Assembly: GCA_004001285.1 (NCBI GenBank)
Contig: AP018697.1
Coordinates: forward strand, 372,001 to 436,000
Direction: 5' to 3'
Length of the DNA: 64,000 bases
Source: Arthrobacter sp. MN05-02
GTDB taxonomy: Bacteria; Actinomycetota; Actinomycetes; Actinomycetales; Micrococcaceae
In this document: one piece after another, positions 7,906-17,997 of the stretch
How the letters are laid out: every line of letters starts with the position of its first letter
Numbering within the stretch: the first letter of the stretch is position 1
The notes under the pieces: generated by a model
Seen by the model: only the letters and a program-made list of their open reading frames with translations
Told to the model about the DNA's origin: nothing
The model's database searches: none
Translations under genes and position numbers: made by a program

Positions 7906-9196
7906 ATGCCAGCAATCGTCATTGTCGGAGCCCAGTGGGGCGACGAGGGTAAGGGCAAGGCCACTGACCTGCTGGGCGGCCGGGTCGACTACGTCGTGAA
8001 GCCGAACGGCGGCAACAACGCCGGCCACACCGTCGTCGTCGGCGGCGAGAAGTACGAGCTGAAGCTCCTTCCCGCCGGCATCCTCAGCCCCAACGCCATC
8101 CCGATCATCGGCAACGGCTGCGTCATCAACCTGGAAGCCCTCTTCCAGGAGATCGACGGGCTCTCCGCCCGCGGCGCCGACACCTCCCAAGCTGCGGGTG
8201 TCCGCCAACGCCCACCTCGTGGCGCCCTACCACCAGGTGCTGGACAAGGTGACCGAACGCTTCCTCGGCAAGCGTGCCATCGGCACCACCGGGCGCGGCA
8301 TCGGTCCTGCCTACATGGACAAGGTGGCCCGGCTCGGCCTGCGCGTGCAGGACGTGTTCGACGAGTCGATCCTGCGCCAGAAGGTGGAGGGCTCCCTCAA
8401 GCAGAAGAACGAACTCCTCGTGAAGGTCTACAACCGGCGCGACGTCGAGGTCGAGGAGGTGGTGGAGTACTTCCTGTCCTTCGCCGAGCGGCTCAAGCCC
8501 CTCGTCATCGACTCCACCTTCGTGCTCAACGAGGCACTCGACGCCGGCAAGGTGGTCCTCATGGAGGGCGGCCAGGCGACCTTCCTCGACGTCGACCACG
8601 GCACCTACCCGTTCGTGACGTCCTCGAATCCCACGGCCGGCGGGGCGTCCGTCGGGTCCGGCATCGGTCCCACGCGCATCTCCCGCTCGATCGGCATCAT
8701 CAAGGCCTACACCACGCGTGTCGGGGCCGGCCCGTTCCCCACGGAGCTCTTCGACGAGATGGGCCTGTACCTGCAGAAGACCGGCGGCGAGTTCGGCGTC
8801 AACACCGGCCGTCCGCGCCGGTGCGGCTGGTACGACGCCGTGCTGGCCCGCCACGCGTCGCGCGTCAACGGCTTCACCGACTACTTCGTCACCAAGCTCG
8901 ACGTCCTCACGGGCATCGAGAGCATCCCGGTGTGCGTCGCGTACGACGTCGACGGCGTCCGCCACGACGAGATGCCCATGACCCAGACCGAGTTCCACCA
9001 CGCGAAGCCGATCTTCGAGTACTTCGACGGCTGGACCGAGGACATCACGGGCGCACGGACCATCGAGGACCTGCCGGACAATGCGCAGACCTACGTGCGG
9101 GCGCTCGAGAAGCTGTCCGGCACCCGCTTCTCCGCGATCGGCGTCGGCCCGGACCGTGACCAGACCATCGTGATCAACGACCTGATCGGCGCCTGA
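7906..9196 (+). CDS. purA: Adenylosuccinate synthetase, frameshifted in this sequence
   Basis: Joins IMP and aspartate using GTP, the first committed step to AMP. The N-terminal frame from ATG 7906 has [16 protein letters not shown] (GTP loop) and NNAGHTVVV. It is lost after ARGADTS at 8186-8188, where CCC in place of CC would explain a +1 shift. The next frame resumes with [18 protein letters not shown] and [13 protein letters not shown], and keeps [29 protein letters not shown] and the C terminus to 9196. Joined length is 429 residues, normal for PurA. The gene is normally essential and otherwise perfect, so a sequence error is the best reading. Confidence 0.93.
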
Positions 9197-9244
9197 TCCG
9201 CCTGGTCGCGGACCGCCCGGAGACCGGGGTCAAGGGGTTGACGC

Positions 9245-10024
9245 CTAGAGGTTGACGGTGATGTCGGCGCCTTCGCGCAGTCGCACGATGAGTGCCTGTG
9301 CGGCCTCGGAGATCCTGCCACCCGACAGCTGCTGGATGATCTGTTCGCGGACGTCCTCGAGCGGTGGGATCGGTGTCGCGGTATCGCCCCCGGCCTCCTG
9401 CTGCGCCTTCGCCGCGTCGTAGGCCTCCTGGATCTCCTGGTCGGTCGGCGTCGTGTCGCCGGCTTCCTCGGCCAGGAGCGTGTCGAGCTTCACCTGGTCC
9501 GTCAGCTGCTCGTCGAATTCGGCGTCGTCGATCCCCTGGTCGGTGAAAGCGGCCCTGAGCTCCCCCTCGGAGGCGAGCCCGCTCGCCTGCAGCAGCTCGT
9601 CGATGGCCGCCGCTCGTCCTTCGGGCGTCGCCGTGATGCCCCGCCGGTCGGCCTCCTGCCGCAGCAGTTCGGAGCTGACGAGGTTGTCCGCGACGGTCGT
9701 CCTCAGCAGGTCCTGATCGACCTCCTGGCCCGCAGCCCGTGCCTGGGCGGCCGCCTGCGCGAACTGGCCCTCGTACGTGTCGGTGAAGAGGTCCCGGCCG
9801 ATCTCGGTGCCGTTGACGACGGCGACGATCTCGGGGATGCCCTCGAGATCCGGTTCGGGTCGCGCCTCGGCCGGCGCTGCCGATTCGGAAGCGGACGCCG
9901 ATGGACCTGTGCCGTCGGGCTCGCCCTCCGAACCGGTGCAGCCGCCGAGCACCAGGATCGAGCTGATGAAAGCGGTGGCCAGCAGCAGCCGCCTGCCCGC
10001 ACTGGTCGTCCGGATGGTGCTCAT
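9245..10024 (-). CDS. SurA N-terminal domain lipoprotein (foldase-like)
   Basis: A 259-residue secreted lipoprotein. A basic start, a hydrophobic core and the lipobox LVLGGC (Cys29) mark a type II signal, so it should be anchored outside the membrane. After a Ser/Ala/Pro linker, IVAVVNGTEIGRDLF and the following helices with EVDQDLLRTTVADNLVSSELLRQEADRRGI match the SurA-type N-terminal chaperone domain. I see no clear parvulin PPIase domain. A role in folding exported proteins is inferred from the domain. It converges on purA. Confidence 0.8.
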   Translation of the reverse strand: MSTIRTTSAGRRLLLATAFISSILVLGGCTGSEGEPDGTGPSASASESAAPAEARPEPDLEGIPEIVAVVNGTEIGRDLFTDTYEGQFAQAAAQARAAGQEVDQDLLRTTVADNLVSSELLRQEADRRGITATPEGRAAAIDELLQASGLASEGELRAAFTDQGIDDAEFDEQLTDQVKLDTLLAEEAGDTTPTDQEIQEAYDAAKAQQEAGGDTATPIPPLEDVREQIIQQLSGGRISEAAQALIVRLREGADITVNL

Positions 10025-10133
10025 CGCCGTTGCTCTCCTGCAGAGCCGTCAGGAAGAGCATGCGACCCCGACCGCATGCTCTTCCACTGACGGTGCGCGG
10101 CCCGGGGAGGCAGCCAGGACGGGGTGCGCGGCG

Positions 10134-10640
10134 CTACCATCCCCAGGTCCCCTCACCGCCCTTGAAGGGTCCCACGATGGCGGCGGTGATCCAGCCGCCG
10201 TAGAAGTCGCCCTCCTGGGCCCGCACCTCCTCGCCGTCCACCGAGCAGGAGTCCATCCGGAACGGGTAGACGGCGACCCGAGTGGCGAGGTCCTCGTAGC
10301 CACGGACCGGCGTCGGATAGGTCCACGCGCCGCGCGAGCTGCGCGCGCTGCCGGCGACGACGTCGAAATAGCTGGCCGCACCCTTGAACTCGCAGGAGGT
10401 GGTGCCCTCCACGGGGACCAGCACGCCGGGCGCGAAGTCCGCGATCGGCAGGTAGTAGACAGGCGGGTGGCTCGTCTCGAGGACCCGCACCGCGTCGACC
10501 GTGGAGACGATCAGCTGCCCGCCGAAGCGCACCTCGATGCCCGCCGGTGTCCGTTCCACCCGCGGAGGCCGCGGATAGTCCCAGACGGACTCCTGCCCGG
10601 GCCCGGGTGGAACGCGCCTGCTCTTCAAGGGGATACTCAT
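10134..10640 (-). CDS. DUF427 domain protein
   Basis: A 168-residue protein with the DUF427 pattern: IEVRFGGQLIVSTVDAVRVLETSHPPVYYLP, then TTSCEFKGAASYFDVV, then RGAWTYPTPV and VAVYPFRMDSCSVDGEEV. The family is a small beta-rich cytosolic fold of unknown role. ATG 10640 is chosen because TACCCT (10647-10652 on the complement) lies exactly 6 nt upstream, a leaderless arrangement. It is divergent from the nitrilase-family gene at 10719. Confidence 0.82.
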   Translation of the reverse strand: MSIPLKSRRVPPGPGQESVWDYPRPPRVERTPAGIEVRFGGQLIVSTVDAVRVLETSHPPVYYLPIADFAPGVLVPVEGTTSCEFKGAASYFDVVAGSARSSRGAWTYPTPVRGYEDLATRVAVYPFRMDSCSVDGEEVRAQEGDFYGGWITAAIVGPFKGGEGTWGW

Positions 10641-10718
10641 GCCGAAAGGGTACTCCGGCTCGCCGGCCCGGAGTCTGTACGCTGGGTGGACGGCGGCACA
10701 CACGGTTAGGGCGGCAAC

Positions 10719-11525
10719 ATGAAGGTCAGCGTCGGTCAGTTCAGGCCGGGTGGGGACGTCCCGGCGAACCTCGCCGTGATGCGGGAACTCGCGGCGGAGG
10801 CCCGGGGCGAAGGCGCGGAGCTGATCGTCTTCCCCGAGGAATCGATGATCGCCATCGGCAAGGTCGACGGCGCCCTCCACGAAGCCGTCGAGGCGAACTG
10901 GACCACCTTCGTGCAGCAGCTGTCCTTTCTCGCCGCCGACCACGGCATCGCCGTGGTGGCCGGCGGGTACGAGCCCAGCGGCGAGGAGCGGCCCTTCAAC
11001 ACCCTCGTCCTGATCGACGCGACCGGCCGCATCGTGGACACCTACCGCAAGCTGCACCTCTACGACGCCTTCAGCTACTCCGAGTCCACGGCCATCAGGC
11101 CGGGGGACGGCGGCATCAAGATCGCCGAGGTCGGCGACATCCGGGTGGGGCTCATGACGTGCTACGACGTCCGGTTCCCCGAACTTGCACGCGCGCTCGC
11201 CGACGCCGGGGCCGACCTCATCTGCGTGCCGGCCTCCTGGTTCAAGGGCGAGCACAAGATCGAGCACTGGGAGACGCTGCTGAAGGCGCGGGCTATCGAG
11301 AACACCCTGTGGGTGGCGGCGGCCGGCACCTCGAGCAGCCACACGATCGGCCATTCGGCCATCATCGACCCGATGGGCGTCCCGCAGGCGCACCTCGAGG
11401 ACGAGGAACGGGGCATCGTGACCACGGACGTCACACGCCGCAGGGTCGACGACGTCCGGGAGTTCCTGCCGGTGCTCCGGAACCGGCGCTTCGCCCGGAA
11501 CGACACCATTGTCGACCCCCACTGA
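10719..11525 (+). CDS. Carbon-nitrogen hydrolase (nitrilase superfamily amidase)
   Basis: A 268-residue cytosolic C-N hydrolase. The catalytic triad is in place: Glu40 in IVFPEES, Lys111 in YRKLHLYD and Cys148 in MTCYDVRFPE. This arrangement resembles omega-amidase/Nit-type enzymes that hydrolyse deaminated amides such as alpha-ketoglutaramate or deaminated glutathione; the exact substrate is not determined. The last 17 bases overlap the TTG start of the LacI-family gene, which suggests co-transcription. A possible -10 (TACGCT, 10678-10683) lies upstream. Confidence 0.9.
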   Translation: MKVSVGQFRPGGDVPANLAVMRELAAEARGEGAELIVFPEESMIAIGKVDGALHEAVEANWTTFVQQLSFLAADHGIAVVAGGYEPSGEERPFNTLVLIDATGRIVDTYRKLHLYDAFSYSESTAIRPGDGGIKIAEVGDIRVGLMTCYDVRFPELARALADAGADLICVPASWFKGEHKIEHWETLLKARAIENTLWVAAAGTSSSHTIGHSAIIDPMGVPQAHLEDEERGIVTTDVTRRRVDDVREFLPVLRNRRFARNDTIVDPH

Positions 11526-12594
11526 CGCGGCGGATCCGGGCACCGCGGCGGAACGCCGGAACCGGCCCGGCGAGCCTGCGCGTGCCGCGAACATCAGGGA
11601 CGTGGCCCGTCGCGCGGGGGTCTCGCACCAGACGGTCTCCCGCGTCCTCAATGATCACCCGAGTCTGCGGGCCGAGACGCGGGACCGCGTGCTGGCCGCG
11701 ATGGCAGAGCTCAGCTTCCGCCCCAACCGTGCCGCACGGGCGCTCGTGACCAGCAGGTCCACCACCATCGGCGTGCTCGTGGGCAAGGGTTTCGAGTACG
11801 GGCCCGCGGCGAGCCTGCAGGCCATCGACAGCGCCGCCCGCGAAGCCGGGTACGCTGTCGACATCGCGCACCTCGACGACCTGGACGGCGGCTCCATCCG
11901 GTCGGCCCTCGACCGGCTGCTGGCGCACGGCGTGGACGGGCTCGTCATCCTGGCCCCGCAGACACAGACCCTCGGCGAGATCGAGCGCCTGTCCATCACC
12001 CTGCCGTTCGTGACGGTCCACTCGGCGCAGGCACAGGACGATCACCGCTTGTCGGTGGACCAGTCGGGAGGCGCCGCCCTCGCGACGCGCCACCTGCTCG
12101 AGCTCGGACACCGGCGCGTCGCGCATGTCGCGGGGCCGGACGGCTGGTTCGAGACGGAGGCGCGCGTGCGGGGGTACCGCGGTGAGATGGAGGCCTGGGG
12201 TCGGTCACCGGAGGTGCTCCGCTCCGGCGACTGGACGGCCGAGTCCGGGTACCGGGCGGGGCAGTCCATCGCGGCGGACAGGGGAATCACCGCGGTCTTC
12301 TCGTCCAACGACCAGATGGCGCTCGGGCTGCTCCATGCCTTCCGGGAAGGTGGGCGTCGGGTGCCCGAGGACGTCAGCGTCGTAGGGTTCGACGACGTCC
12401 CCGAGGCGGCGCACTACTGCCCGCCCCTGACGACGGTGCGGCAGGACTTCCCCGAGCTGGGGCGGCGTTGCGTGGCGAGGCTGCTGGCGCTCATCGGCTC
12501 GGAGGGAGCGGAAGCGGCCGGCGAGGCGGGGGCGGCCCCGGACGTGGTGCCGGAACTCGTGGTCCGGGCGTCGACCGCCGCACCGGCCGACTGA
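11509..12594 (+). CDS. LacI-family regulator, probably of the arabinose operon
   Basis: A 361-residue repressor-type protein. The LacI HTH is at about residues 28-49 (NIRDVARRAGVSHQTVSRVL), followed by the hinge helix RPNRAARALVT and a periplasmic-binding-like sensor domain with VFSSNDQMALGLLHA and VSVVGFDDVPEA. It starts at TTG 11509, inside the end of the preceding gene; no better start exists before the HTH. It sits directly upstream of araB and its palindromic operator, so it probably senses L-arabinose or a pathway intermediate. That assignment is by position. Confidence 0.85.
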   Translation: MSTPTDAADPGTAAERRNRPGEPARAANIRDVARRAGVSHQTVSRVLNDHPSLRAETRDRVLAAMAELSFRPNRAARALVTSRSTTIGVLVGKGFEYGPAASLQAIDSAAREAGYAVDIAHLDDLDGGSIRSALDRLLAHGVDGLVILAPQTQTLGEIERLSITLPFVTVHSAQAQDDHRLSVDQSGGAALATRHLLELGHRRVAHVAGPDGWFETEARVRGYRGEMEAWGRSPEVLRSGDWTAESGYRAGQSIAADRGITAVFSSNDQMALGLLHAFREGGRRVPEDVSVVGFDDVPEAAHYCPPLTTVRQDFPELGRRCVARLLALIGSEGAEAAGEAGAAPDVVPELVVRASTAAPAD

Positions 12595-12609
12595 CGGCCT
12601 CCTCCGCCA

Positions 12610-12640
12610 TTGACACGCCCCACCGCTCGGGCCCTACACT
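12610..12640 (+). promoter_or_regulatory. araB promoter
   Basis: TTGACA at 12610-12615 is a perfect -35 hexamer, and TACACT at 12635-12640 a good -10, with a 19-nt spacer. The operator palindrome lies just downstream. Confidence 0.7.
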
Positions 12641-12650
12641 GGAGACCGCA

Positions 12651-12666
12651 ATGTGAACGGTCACAT
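12651..12666. promoter_or_regulatory. Palindromic operator at araB
   Basis: ATGTGA and TCACAT form perfect 6-bp arms around ACGG, starting 10 bp after the -10 hexamer. A LacI-family protein bound here would block transcription early. The neighbouring regulator at 11509 is the natural candidate. Confidence 0.65.
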
Positions 12667-12741
12667 AATTGGCACATTGCATCGACGATCCATCAGGACA
12701 CTGCATCGCGGTCTCCCGAGAAGAACAAAGAGGTCCTTCCC

Positions 12742-14460
12742 TTGAGTGACTCCATCCCGGGCGCAGGCCCGGCCACAGGAGCGGCCGGCAGGCCCACCTA
12801 CGTCATCGGTGTCGACTACGGCACCCTCTCCGGACGCGCCGTCGTCGTCCGTGTCTCCGACGGTGCGGAACTCGGGGCCTCGACGCTCGAGTACCCGCAC
12901 GCCGTCATGGACTCGACGCTCGCAGCCACGGGCGAGCAGCTCCCGCCCGAATGGGCCCTGCAGGTGCCGTCCGACTACGTCGACGTCCTCCGCACCGCCG
13001 TGCCGGCAGCCGTGCAGGAGGCGGGCATCGATCCGCAGGACGTCATCGGCATCGCCACCGACTTCACCGCCTGCACCATGGTGCCCACCCTCGCCGACGG
13101 GACGCCCCTCAACGAGGTGCCCGGCTACGAGGGCCGGCCCCACGCCTACGTGAAGCTGTGGAAGCACCACGCGGCGCAGGGCCAGGCGAACCGCATCAAC
13201 GACCTCGCTGCAGAGCGCGGGGAGGCGTGGCTGCCCCGCTACGGCGGACTGATCTCGAGCGAATGGGAATTCGCCAAGGGCCTCCAGCTGCTCGAGGAGG
13301 ACCCCGAGCTGTACGACCTCATGGACCACTGGGTCGAGGCCGCCGACTGGATCGTCTGGCAGCTCACGGGGGAGTACGTGCGCAACGCGTGCACCGCCGG
13401 CTACAAGGGCATCTACCAGGACGGCGCCTATCCGTCCGAGGACTTCCTCGCCGCGCTGAATCCCGGGTTCGCAGGCTTCGCCCGGGAGAAGGTGGAGCAC
13501 ACGATCGGCGCACTCGCCTCGAGGGCGGGCTCGCTCTCCGAGGAGGCCGCCGGTTGGACCGGCCTGCCGGCAGGGATCGCCGTCGCCGTCGGGAACGTCG
13601 ACGCCCACGTCACGGCCCCTGCGGCTCAGGCCACGGACCCCGGCCAGATGGTGGCCATCATGGGCACCTCCACCTGCCACGTCCTGAACTCGGACCGGCT
13701 GAGCGAGGTGCCGGGCATGTGCGGCGTCGTCGACGGCGGGATCGTCGAGGGCTTCTACGGCTACGAGGCCGGGCAGTCCGGCGTCGGGGACATCTTCGCG
13801 TGGTTCGTCGCGAATCAGGTGCCGGGCGAGATCCGGGACGCGGCGGCTGCGCAGGGCCTGAGCGTGCACGAGTACCTGACGGAACAGGCGCAGTCCGAGC
13901 CTGTCGGGGCGCACGGCCTGGTGGCTCTGGACTGGCATTCCGGGAACCGCTCGGTCCTCGTGGACCACGAGCTCTCCGGCACCATCGTGGGCCTGACCCT
14001 CGCCACCAAGCCCCACGAGGTCTACCGCGCCCTGCTGGAATCCACGGCGTTCGGCACGCGGAAGATCGTCGAGACCTTCAACGCCTCCGGCGTGCCCGTC
14101 ACCGAGTTCGTGGCCGCCGGCGGCCTCATCCGGAACCCGTTCCTCATGCAGGTGTACGCCGACGTGCTGAACATGCCGCTCTCGGTCATCGGCAGCTCCC
14201 AGGGGCCGGCCCTCGGCTCGGCGATCCACGCCGCGGTGGCCGCCGGCGCCTACGCGGACATCCACGCCGCAGCCGCTGCGATGGGCCACCTGGACCGTGC
14301 CGCCTACACCCCCGACCCGGAGCGTGCCGCCGCCTACGACGCCCTGTACCACGAGTACACCGAGCTGCACGATTACTTCGGGCGCGGCACCAACGACGTC
14401 ATGCACCGGCTCAAGGCCATGCGCCGCGCGGCCCGCACCCCGCAGGCGGTGTCGGTATGA
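12742..14460 (+). CDS. araB: Ribulokinase
   Basis: Phosphorylates L-ribulose with ATP in L-arabinose breakdown. A 572-residue FGGY-family kinase. N-terminal VIGVDYGTLSGRAVVV is the phosphate-1 loop, followed by the sugar-site region FTACTMVP. GNVDAHVTAPAA and the C-terminal FVAAGGLIRNPFLMQVYADVL are conserved. The TTG at 12742 is the preferred start, with AAGAGG 8 nt upstream; earlier codons lie in the operator region. The stop overlaps the araD ATG (ATGA). Expression is probably controlled by the LacI-family protein at the operator 12651-12666. Confidence 0.95.
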   Translation: MSDSIPGAGPATGAAGRPTYVIGVDYGTLSGRAVVVRVSDGAELGASTLEYPHAVMDSTLAATGEQLPPEWALQVPSDYVDVLRTAVPAAVQEAGIDPQDVIGIATDFTACTMVPTLADGTPLNEVPGYEGRPHAYVKLWKHHAAQGQANRINDLAAERGEAWLPRYGGLISSEWEFAKGLQLLEEDPELYDLMDHWVEAADWIVWQLTGEYVRNACTAGYKGIYQDGAYPSEDFLAALNPGFAGFAREKVEHTIGALASRAGSLSEEAAGWTGLPAGIAVAVGNVDAHVTAPAAQATDPGQMVAIMGTSTCHVLNSDRLSEVPGMCGVVDGGIVEGFYGYEAGQSGVGDIFAWFVANQVPGEIRDAAAAQGLSVHEYLTEQAQSEPVGAHGLVALDWHSGNRSVLVDHELSGTIVGLTLATKPHEVYRALLESTAFGTRKIVETFNASGVPVTEFVAAGGLIRNPFLMQVYADVLNMPLSVIGSSQGPALGSAIHAAVAAGAYADIHAAAAAMGHLDRAAYTPDPERAAAYDALYHEYTELHDYFGRGTNDVMHRLKAMRRAARTPQAVSV

Positions 14461-15185
14461 GCGCCGTGTCCGCGGGCTCCTTCAGCCCCGAGGTCGAGGC
14501 CGCGATCGATGCCGTCCGGAAGGACGTCGCTGCCCTGCACGCCGAACTCGTGCGCTACGGACTCGTCGTCTGGACGGGCGGGAACGTCTCCGGCCGCGTT
14601 CCGGGCGCCGACCTGTTCGTCATCAAGCCCTCCGGCGTCAGTTACGACGAGCTGACGCCGGAGAACCAGATCCTGTGCGACCTCGACGGGAACGTCATCG
14701 AGGGCACCCCCGGATCGGAGCGGTCGCCGTCCAGCGACACCGCGGCGCACGCCTACGTGTACCGCAACATGCCCGACGTCGGCGGTGTGGTGCACACGCA
14801 CTCCACCTACGCCGTCGCGTGGGCCGCACGCGGAGAGCCGATCCCCTGTGTGATCACCGCCATGGCCGACGAGTTCGGCGGCGAGATCCCCGTGGGCCCG
14901 TTCGCCATCATCGGTGACGACTCGATCGGCCGCGGCATCGTCGAGACGCTCACCGGCCACCGCTCCCGCGGCGTCCTCATGAAGAGCCATGGACCCTTCA
15001 CCATCGGCAAGGACGCGAAGGACGCCGTCAAGGCCGCCGTGATGCTCGAGGACGTCGCCCGCACCGTCCACATCTCCCGGCAGCTCGGCGCCCCGGCGGG
15101 CATCCAGCCGGAGCACGTCGACTCACTCTTCGACCGCTACCAGAACGTGTACGGTCAGCCCTCGAACCCAGGAGCCCCCGCATGA
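14457..15185 (+). CDS. araD: L-ribulose-5-phosphate 4-epimerase
   Basis: Epimerises L-ribulose 5-phosphate to D-xylulose 5-phosphate, linking arabinose to the pentose phosphate pathway. 242 residues, class II aldolase fold. Visible are the phosphate-binding segments WTGGNVSGR and [11 protein letters not shown] and the zinc ligands in [12 protein letters not shown], with a further His in [10 protein letters not shown]. It overlaps araB at the 5' end and araA at the 3' end by 4 bp each, so the three are translationally coupled. Confidence 0.95.
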   Translation: MSAVSAGSFSPEVEAAIDAVRKDVAALHAELVRYGLVVWTGGNVSGRVPGADLFVIKPSGVSYDELTPENQILCDLDGNVIEGTPGSERSPSSDTAAHAYVYRNMPDVGGVVHTHSTYAVAWAARGEPIPCVITAMADEFGGEIPVGPFAIIGDDSIGRGIVETLTGHRSRGVLMKSHGPFTIGKDAKDAVKAAVMLEDVARTVHISRQLGAPAGIQPEHVDSLFDRYQNVYGQPSNPGAPA

Positions 15186-16696
15186 GCCCCCTCAGCACGA
15201 CCCTCGAGACCTACGAAGTCTGGTTCCTGACCGGCAGCCAGGACCTGTACGGGGAGGAGACCCTGCAGCAGGTCGCGGAGCAGTCGCAGGAGATCGTCCG
15301 GATCCTCGGGGACTCGGGGCTGCCCGTGAAGGTGGTCTGGAAGCCGACCCTCAAGGACTCCGCCTCGATCCGGCGGATGGCACTGGAGGTCAACGCGGCC
15401 GACAACGCCATCGGGGTCATCACCTGGATGCATACGTTCAGCCCGGCGAAGATGTGGATCGCAGGCCTCGACGCACTCCGGAAGCCGCTGCTGCACCTGC
15501 ACACCCAGATCAACGTGGCGCTGCCCTGGGACGAGATCGACTTCGACTTCATGAACCTGAACCAGGCCGCCCACGGCGACCGCGAGTTCGGGTACATCCA
15601 GTCCCGCCTCGGTGTGCCGCGCAAGACCGTCGTCGGGCACGTCTCCAACCCCGGCGTCTGCGCGAAGGTCGCCTCGTGGCAGCGTGCCGCCGCCGGCTGG
15701 GCCGCCGTCCACGAGCTCAAGGTGGCACGCTTCGGCGACAACATGCGCAACGTCGCCGTCACGGAAGGCGACAAGACCGAGGCCGAGCTGCGCTTCGGCG
15801 TCTCGATCAACACGTGGGGCGTCAACGACCTCGTCGCCGCCGTGGACGCCCAGGCGGAGGCCGACGTCGACGCCCTCGTGGCCGAGTACGAGGAGACGTA
15901 CGACGTCGTCCCCGAGCTCCGGCGCGGTGGGGAACGGCACGAGGCGCTGCGGTACGGAGCCCGCCAGGAGCTCGGCCTGCTGTCCTTCCTCGAGGAGGGC
16001 GGATTTGGTGCCTTCACCACCAACTTCGAGGACCTCGGGGCCCTCCGCCAGCTGCCCGGTCTCGCCGTCCAGCGGCTCATGGCCCGCGGCTACGGGTTCG
16101 GCGCCGAGGGCGACTGGAAGACCGCCGTCCTCGTGCGGGCGGCCAAGGTCATGGGGCCGGGGCTGCCCGGCGGCGCGTCCCTCATGGAGGACTACACCTA
16201 CCACCTGGTGCCGGGGGAGGAGAAGATCCTCGGTGCGCACATGCTCGAGATCTGCCCCACCCTGACCACGTCGAAGCCCACCCTGGAGGTCCACCCGCTG
16301 GGCATCGGCGGCAAGGAGGACCCCGTGCGCCTCGTGTTCGACACCGACGCCGGGTCCGGCGTGGTCGTCGCGATGTCCGACATGCGGGACCGCTTCCGCC
16401 TGACGGCCAACGCCGTCGAGGTGGTCCTGCCCGACGCCCCGCTCCCCAACCTGCCGGTCGCGCGCGCAGTGTGGAAGCCGGAGCCGAGCCTCGAGACCTC
16501 CGCAGCGGCCTGGCTGAGCGCCGGCGCCGCCCACCACACCGTCCTCACCACCGCGGTGGGCCTCGAGGTCTTCGAGGACTTCGCGGACATCGCGGAGGTC
16601 GAACTGCTGCGCATCGACGCCGACACGAAGCTGCGGGACTTCCAGCGTGAGCTGCGCTGGAACGCCGCGTACTATCGCCTGGCGCAGAAACTCTAG
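15182..16696 (+). CDS. araA: L-arabinose isomerase
   Basis: Converts L-arabinose to L-ribulose, a Mn-dependent cytosolic step. The 504-residue length is typical. Starts [17 protein letters not shown], the family signature, with [15 protein letters not shown] and [11 protein letters not shown] following. Catalytic and metal-site segments include [23 protein letters not shown] and HMLEICPTL. It is third in the araB-araD-araA order, before the sugar transporter genes. Confidence 0.97.
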   Translation: MSPLSTTLETYEVWFLTGSQDLYGEETLQQVAEQSQEIVRILGDSGLPVKVVWKPTLKDSASIRRMALEVNAADNAIGVITWMHTFSPAKMWIAGLDALRKPLLHLHTQINVALPWDEIDFDFMNLNQAAHGDREFGYIQSRLGVPRKTVVGHVSNPGVCAKVASWQRAAAGWAAVHELKVARFGDNMRNVAVTEGDKTEAELRFGVSINTWGVNDLVAAVDAQAEADVDALVAEYEETYDVVPELRRGGERHEALRYGARQELGLLSFLEEGGFGAFTTNFEDLGALRQLPGLAVQRLMARGYGFGAEGDWKTAVLVRAAKVMGPGLPGGASLMEDYTYHLVPGEEKILGAHMLEICPTLTTSKPTLEVHPLGIGGKEDPVRLVFDTDAGSGVVVAMSDMRDRFRLTANAVEVVLPDAPLPNLPVARAVWKPEPSLETSAAAWLSAGAAHHTVLTTAVGLEVFEDFADIAEVELLRIDADTKLRDFQRELRWNAAYYRLAQKL

Positions 16697-16754
16697 AAGC
16701 CACTCCCCGAAAGCCGGCACTGTCGCCGGGAACTCCACACAAGAAAGTTCCACC

Positions 16755-17873
16755 ATGAATCGGAAATACCTGGCCGGCATCGCGGCCGCCAGCATCCTGA
16801 CCCTCAGCCTCACCGCATGCGGTGGAAGCCGGGGCGGCGGGGACGATGCCGCAGCAGAGGGCGGCTCCAACGAGGGCGCCAAGATCGGCGTCGCCATGCC
16901 GACGCAGCAGTCCGAGCGCTGGATCGCCGACGGCGAGAACGTCAAGAGCCAGCTGGAGGACCTCGGCTACGAGGTGGACCTCCAGTACGCGAACGACGAC
17001 ATCCCCACGCAGGTCAGCCAGATCGAGAACATGATCAACGGCGGCGTGAAGGCCCTCGTCATCGCCTCGATCGACGGCACCACGCTCACGAGCGTGCTCG
17101 ACCAGGCCGAGTCGCAGGACATCCCCGTCATCGCCTACGACCGCCTGATCAACGAGTCGGACACCGTGGACTACTACACGACCTTCGACAACGAGGAGGT
17201 CGGCGTGCAGCAGGCCACCTCGCTCCTCACCGGGCTGGGAATCCTCGACGCCGAGGGCAAGGAGACGGGCGAGGAGGGGCCGTTCGACGTCGAGCTCTTC
17301 GCCGGCAGCCCGGACGACAACAACGCCACGTTCTTCTGGGACGGCGCCATGAAGACGCTGCAGCCCTACCTGGACAGCGGCGTGCTCCGCGTCCCCAGCG
17401 GCCAGACCGAGTTCGAGCAGGCGGCGATCCTCCGCTGGCTCCCCGACACCGCGCAGGACCGCATGGAGGACCTCCTCACCGTCGGTGGCGGCGAGCAGCT
17501 CGAGGGTGTCCTGTCGCCGTACGACGGCCTGTCCATCGGCATCATCTCGGCCCTGACCTCCGGCGGCTACTCCGCTGACGAGCTCCCCGTCGTCACCGGC
17601 CAGGACGCCGAGGTGGGCTCCGTGAAGTCGATCGTCGCCGGCGAGCAGTACTCGACGATCTTCAAGGACGTCCGTGAGCTCGGCAAGCAGGCCGTCACCA
17701 TGGTGGACGCCCTCATGAAGGGCGAGGAGCCCGAGGTCAACGACACGGAGACGTACGACAACAAGGCGAAGATCGTCCCGGCCTACCTGCTGGAGTCGCA
17801 GATCGTCACGGTCGACAACTACGAGGCCGCGCTCGTGGAGACCGGCTACTACACCGAGGACGAGCTCAAGTAG
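16755..17873 (+). CDS. chvE: Multiple-monosaccharide ABC transporter substrate-binding lipoprotein
   Basis: A 372-residue sugar-binding protein of the ChvE/XylF type. The signal peptide ends in the lipobox LSLTAC (Cys22), so it is tethered to the outer face of the membrane. Mature motifs include [54 protein letters not shown] and [17 protein letters not shown]. It is the first of three transporter genes after araA and probably supplies L-arabinose and perhaps other sugars. A 12-bp hairpin separates it from the ATPase gene and may raise its relative expression. Confidence 0.93.
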   Translation: MNRKYLAGIAAASILTLSLTACGGSRGGGDDAAAEGGSNEGAKIGVAMPTQQSERWIADGENVKSQLEDLGYEVDLQYANDDIPTQVSQIENMINGGVKALVIASIDGTTLTSVLDQAESQDIPVIAYDRLINESDTVDYYTTFDNEEVGVQQATSLLTGLGILDAEGKETGEEGPFDVELFAGSPDDNNATFFWDGAMKTLQPYLDSGVLRVPSGQTEFEQAAILRWLPDTAQDRMEDLLTVGGGEQLEGVLSPYDGLSIGIISALTSGGYSADELPVVTGQDAEVGSVKSIVAGEQYSTIFKDVRELGKQAVTMVDALMKGEEPEVNDTETYDNKAKIVPAYLLESQIVTVDNYEAALVETGYYTEDELK

Positions 17874-17903
17874 TCGTCCCGCAGCACCCGTAGCACCCCT
17901 CAG

Positions 17904-17940
17904 CCTGTGGCTCCGTACCTTCCCGGTCCGGAGCCACAGG
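17904..17940 (+). terminator. Intercistronic hairpin between chvE and mmsA
   Basis: CCTGTGGCTCCG (17904-17915) and its exact complement (17929-17940) form a 12-bp stem with a 13-nt loop, 30 nt after the chvE stop. No T-run follows, so it may stabilise or partly terminate the transcript, not fully stop it. Confidence 0.6.
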
Positions 17941-17997
17941 TGCTGTACCTCGCCCGGCCGATGCCGGGACTTCCACTCAAGTAAGCGAGGCTCGACC

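Noticed and set aside
7906..9196. Programmed ribosomal frameshifting as an explanation for purA and the other split genes.
   Set aside because: No slippery heptamer with a downstream structure recurs at the sites. Seven unrelated genes with single-base changes fit sequence error better.
12661..14406. A 581-codon open frame antisense to araB.
   Set aside because: araB is certain on the other strand. Long antisense frames are common in very G+C-rich genes and the translation lacks any domain.
15155..16945. A 596-codon open frame antisense to araA.
   Set aside because: Same reason: it mirrors araA codons and shows only low-complexity sequence.
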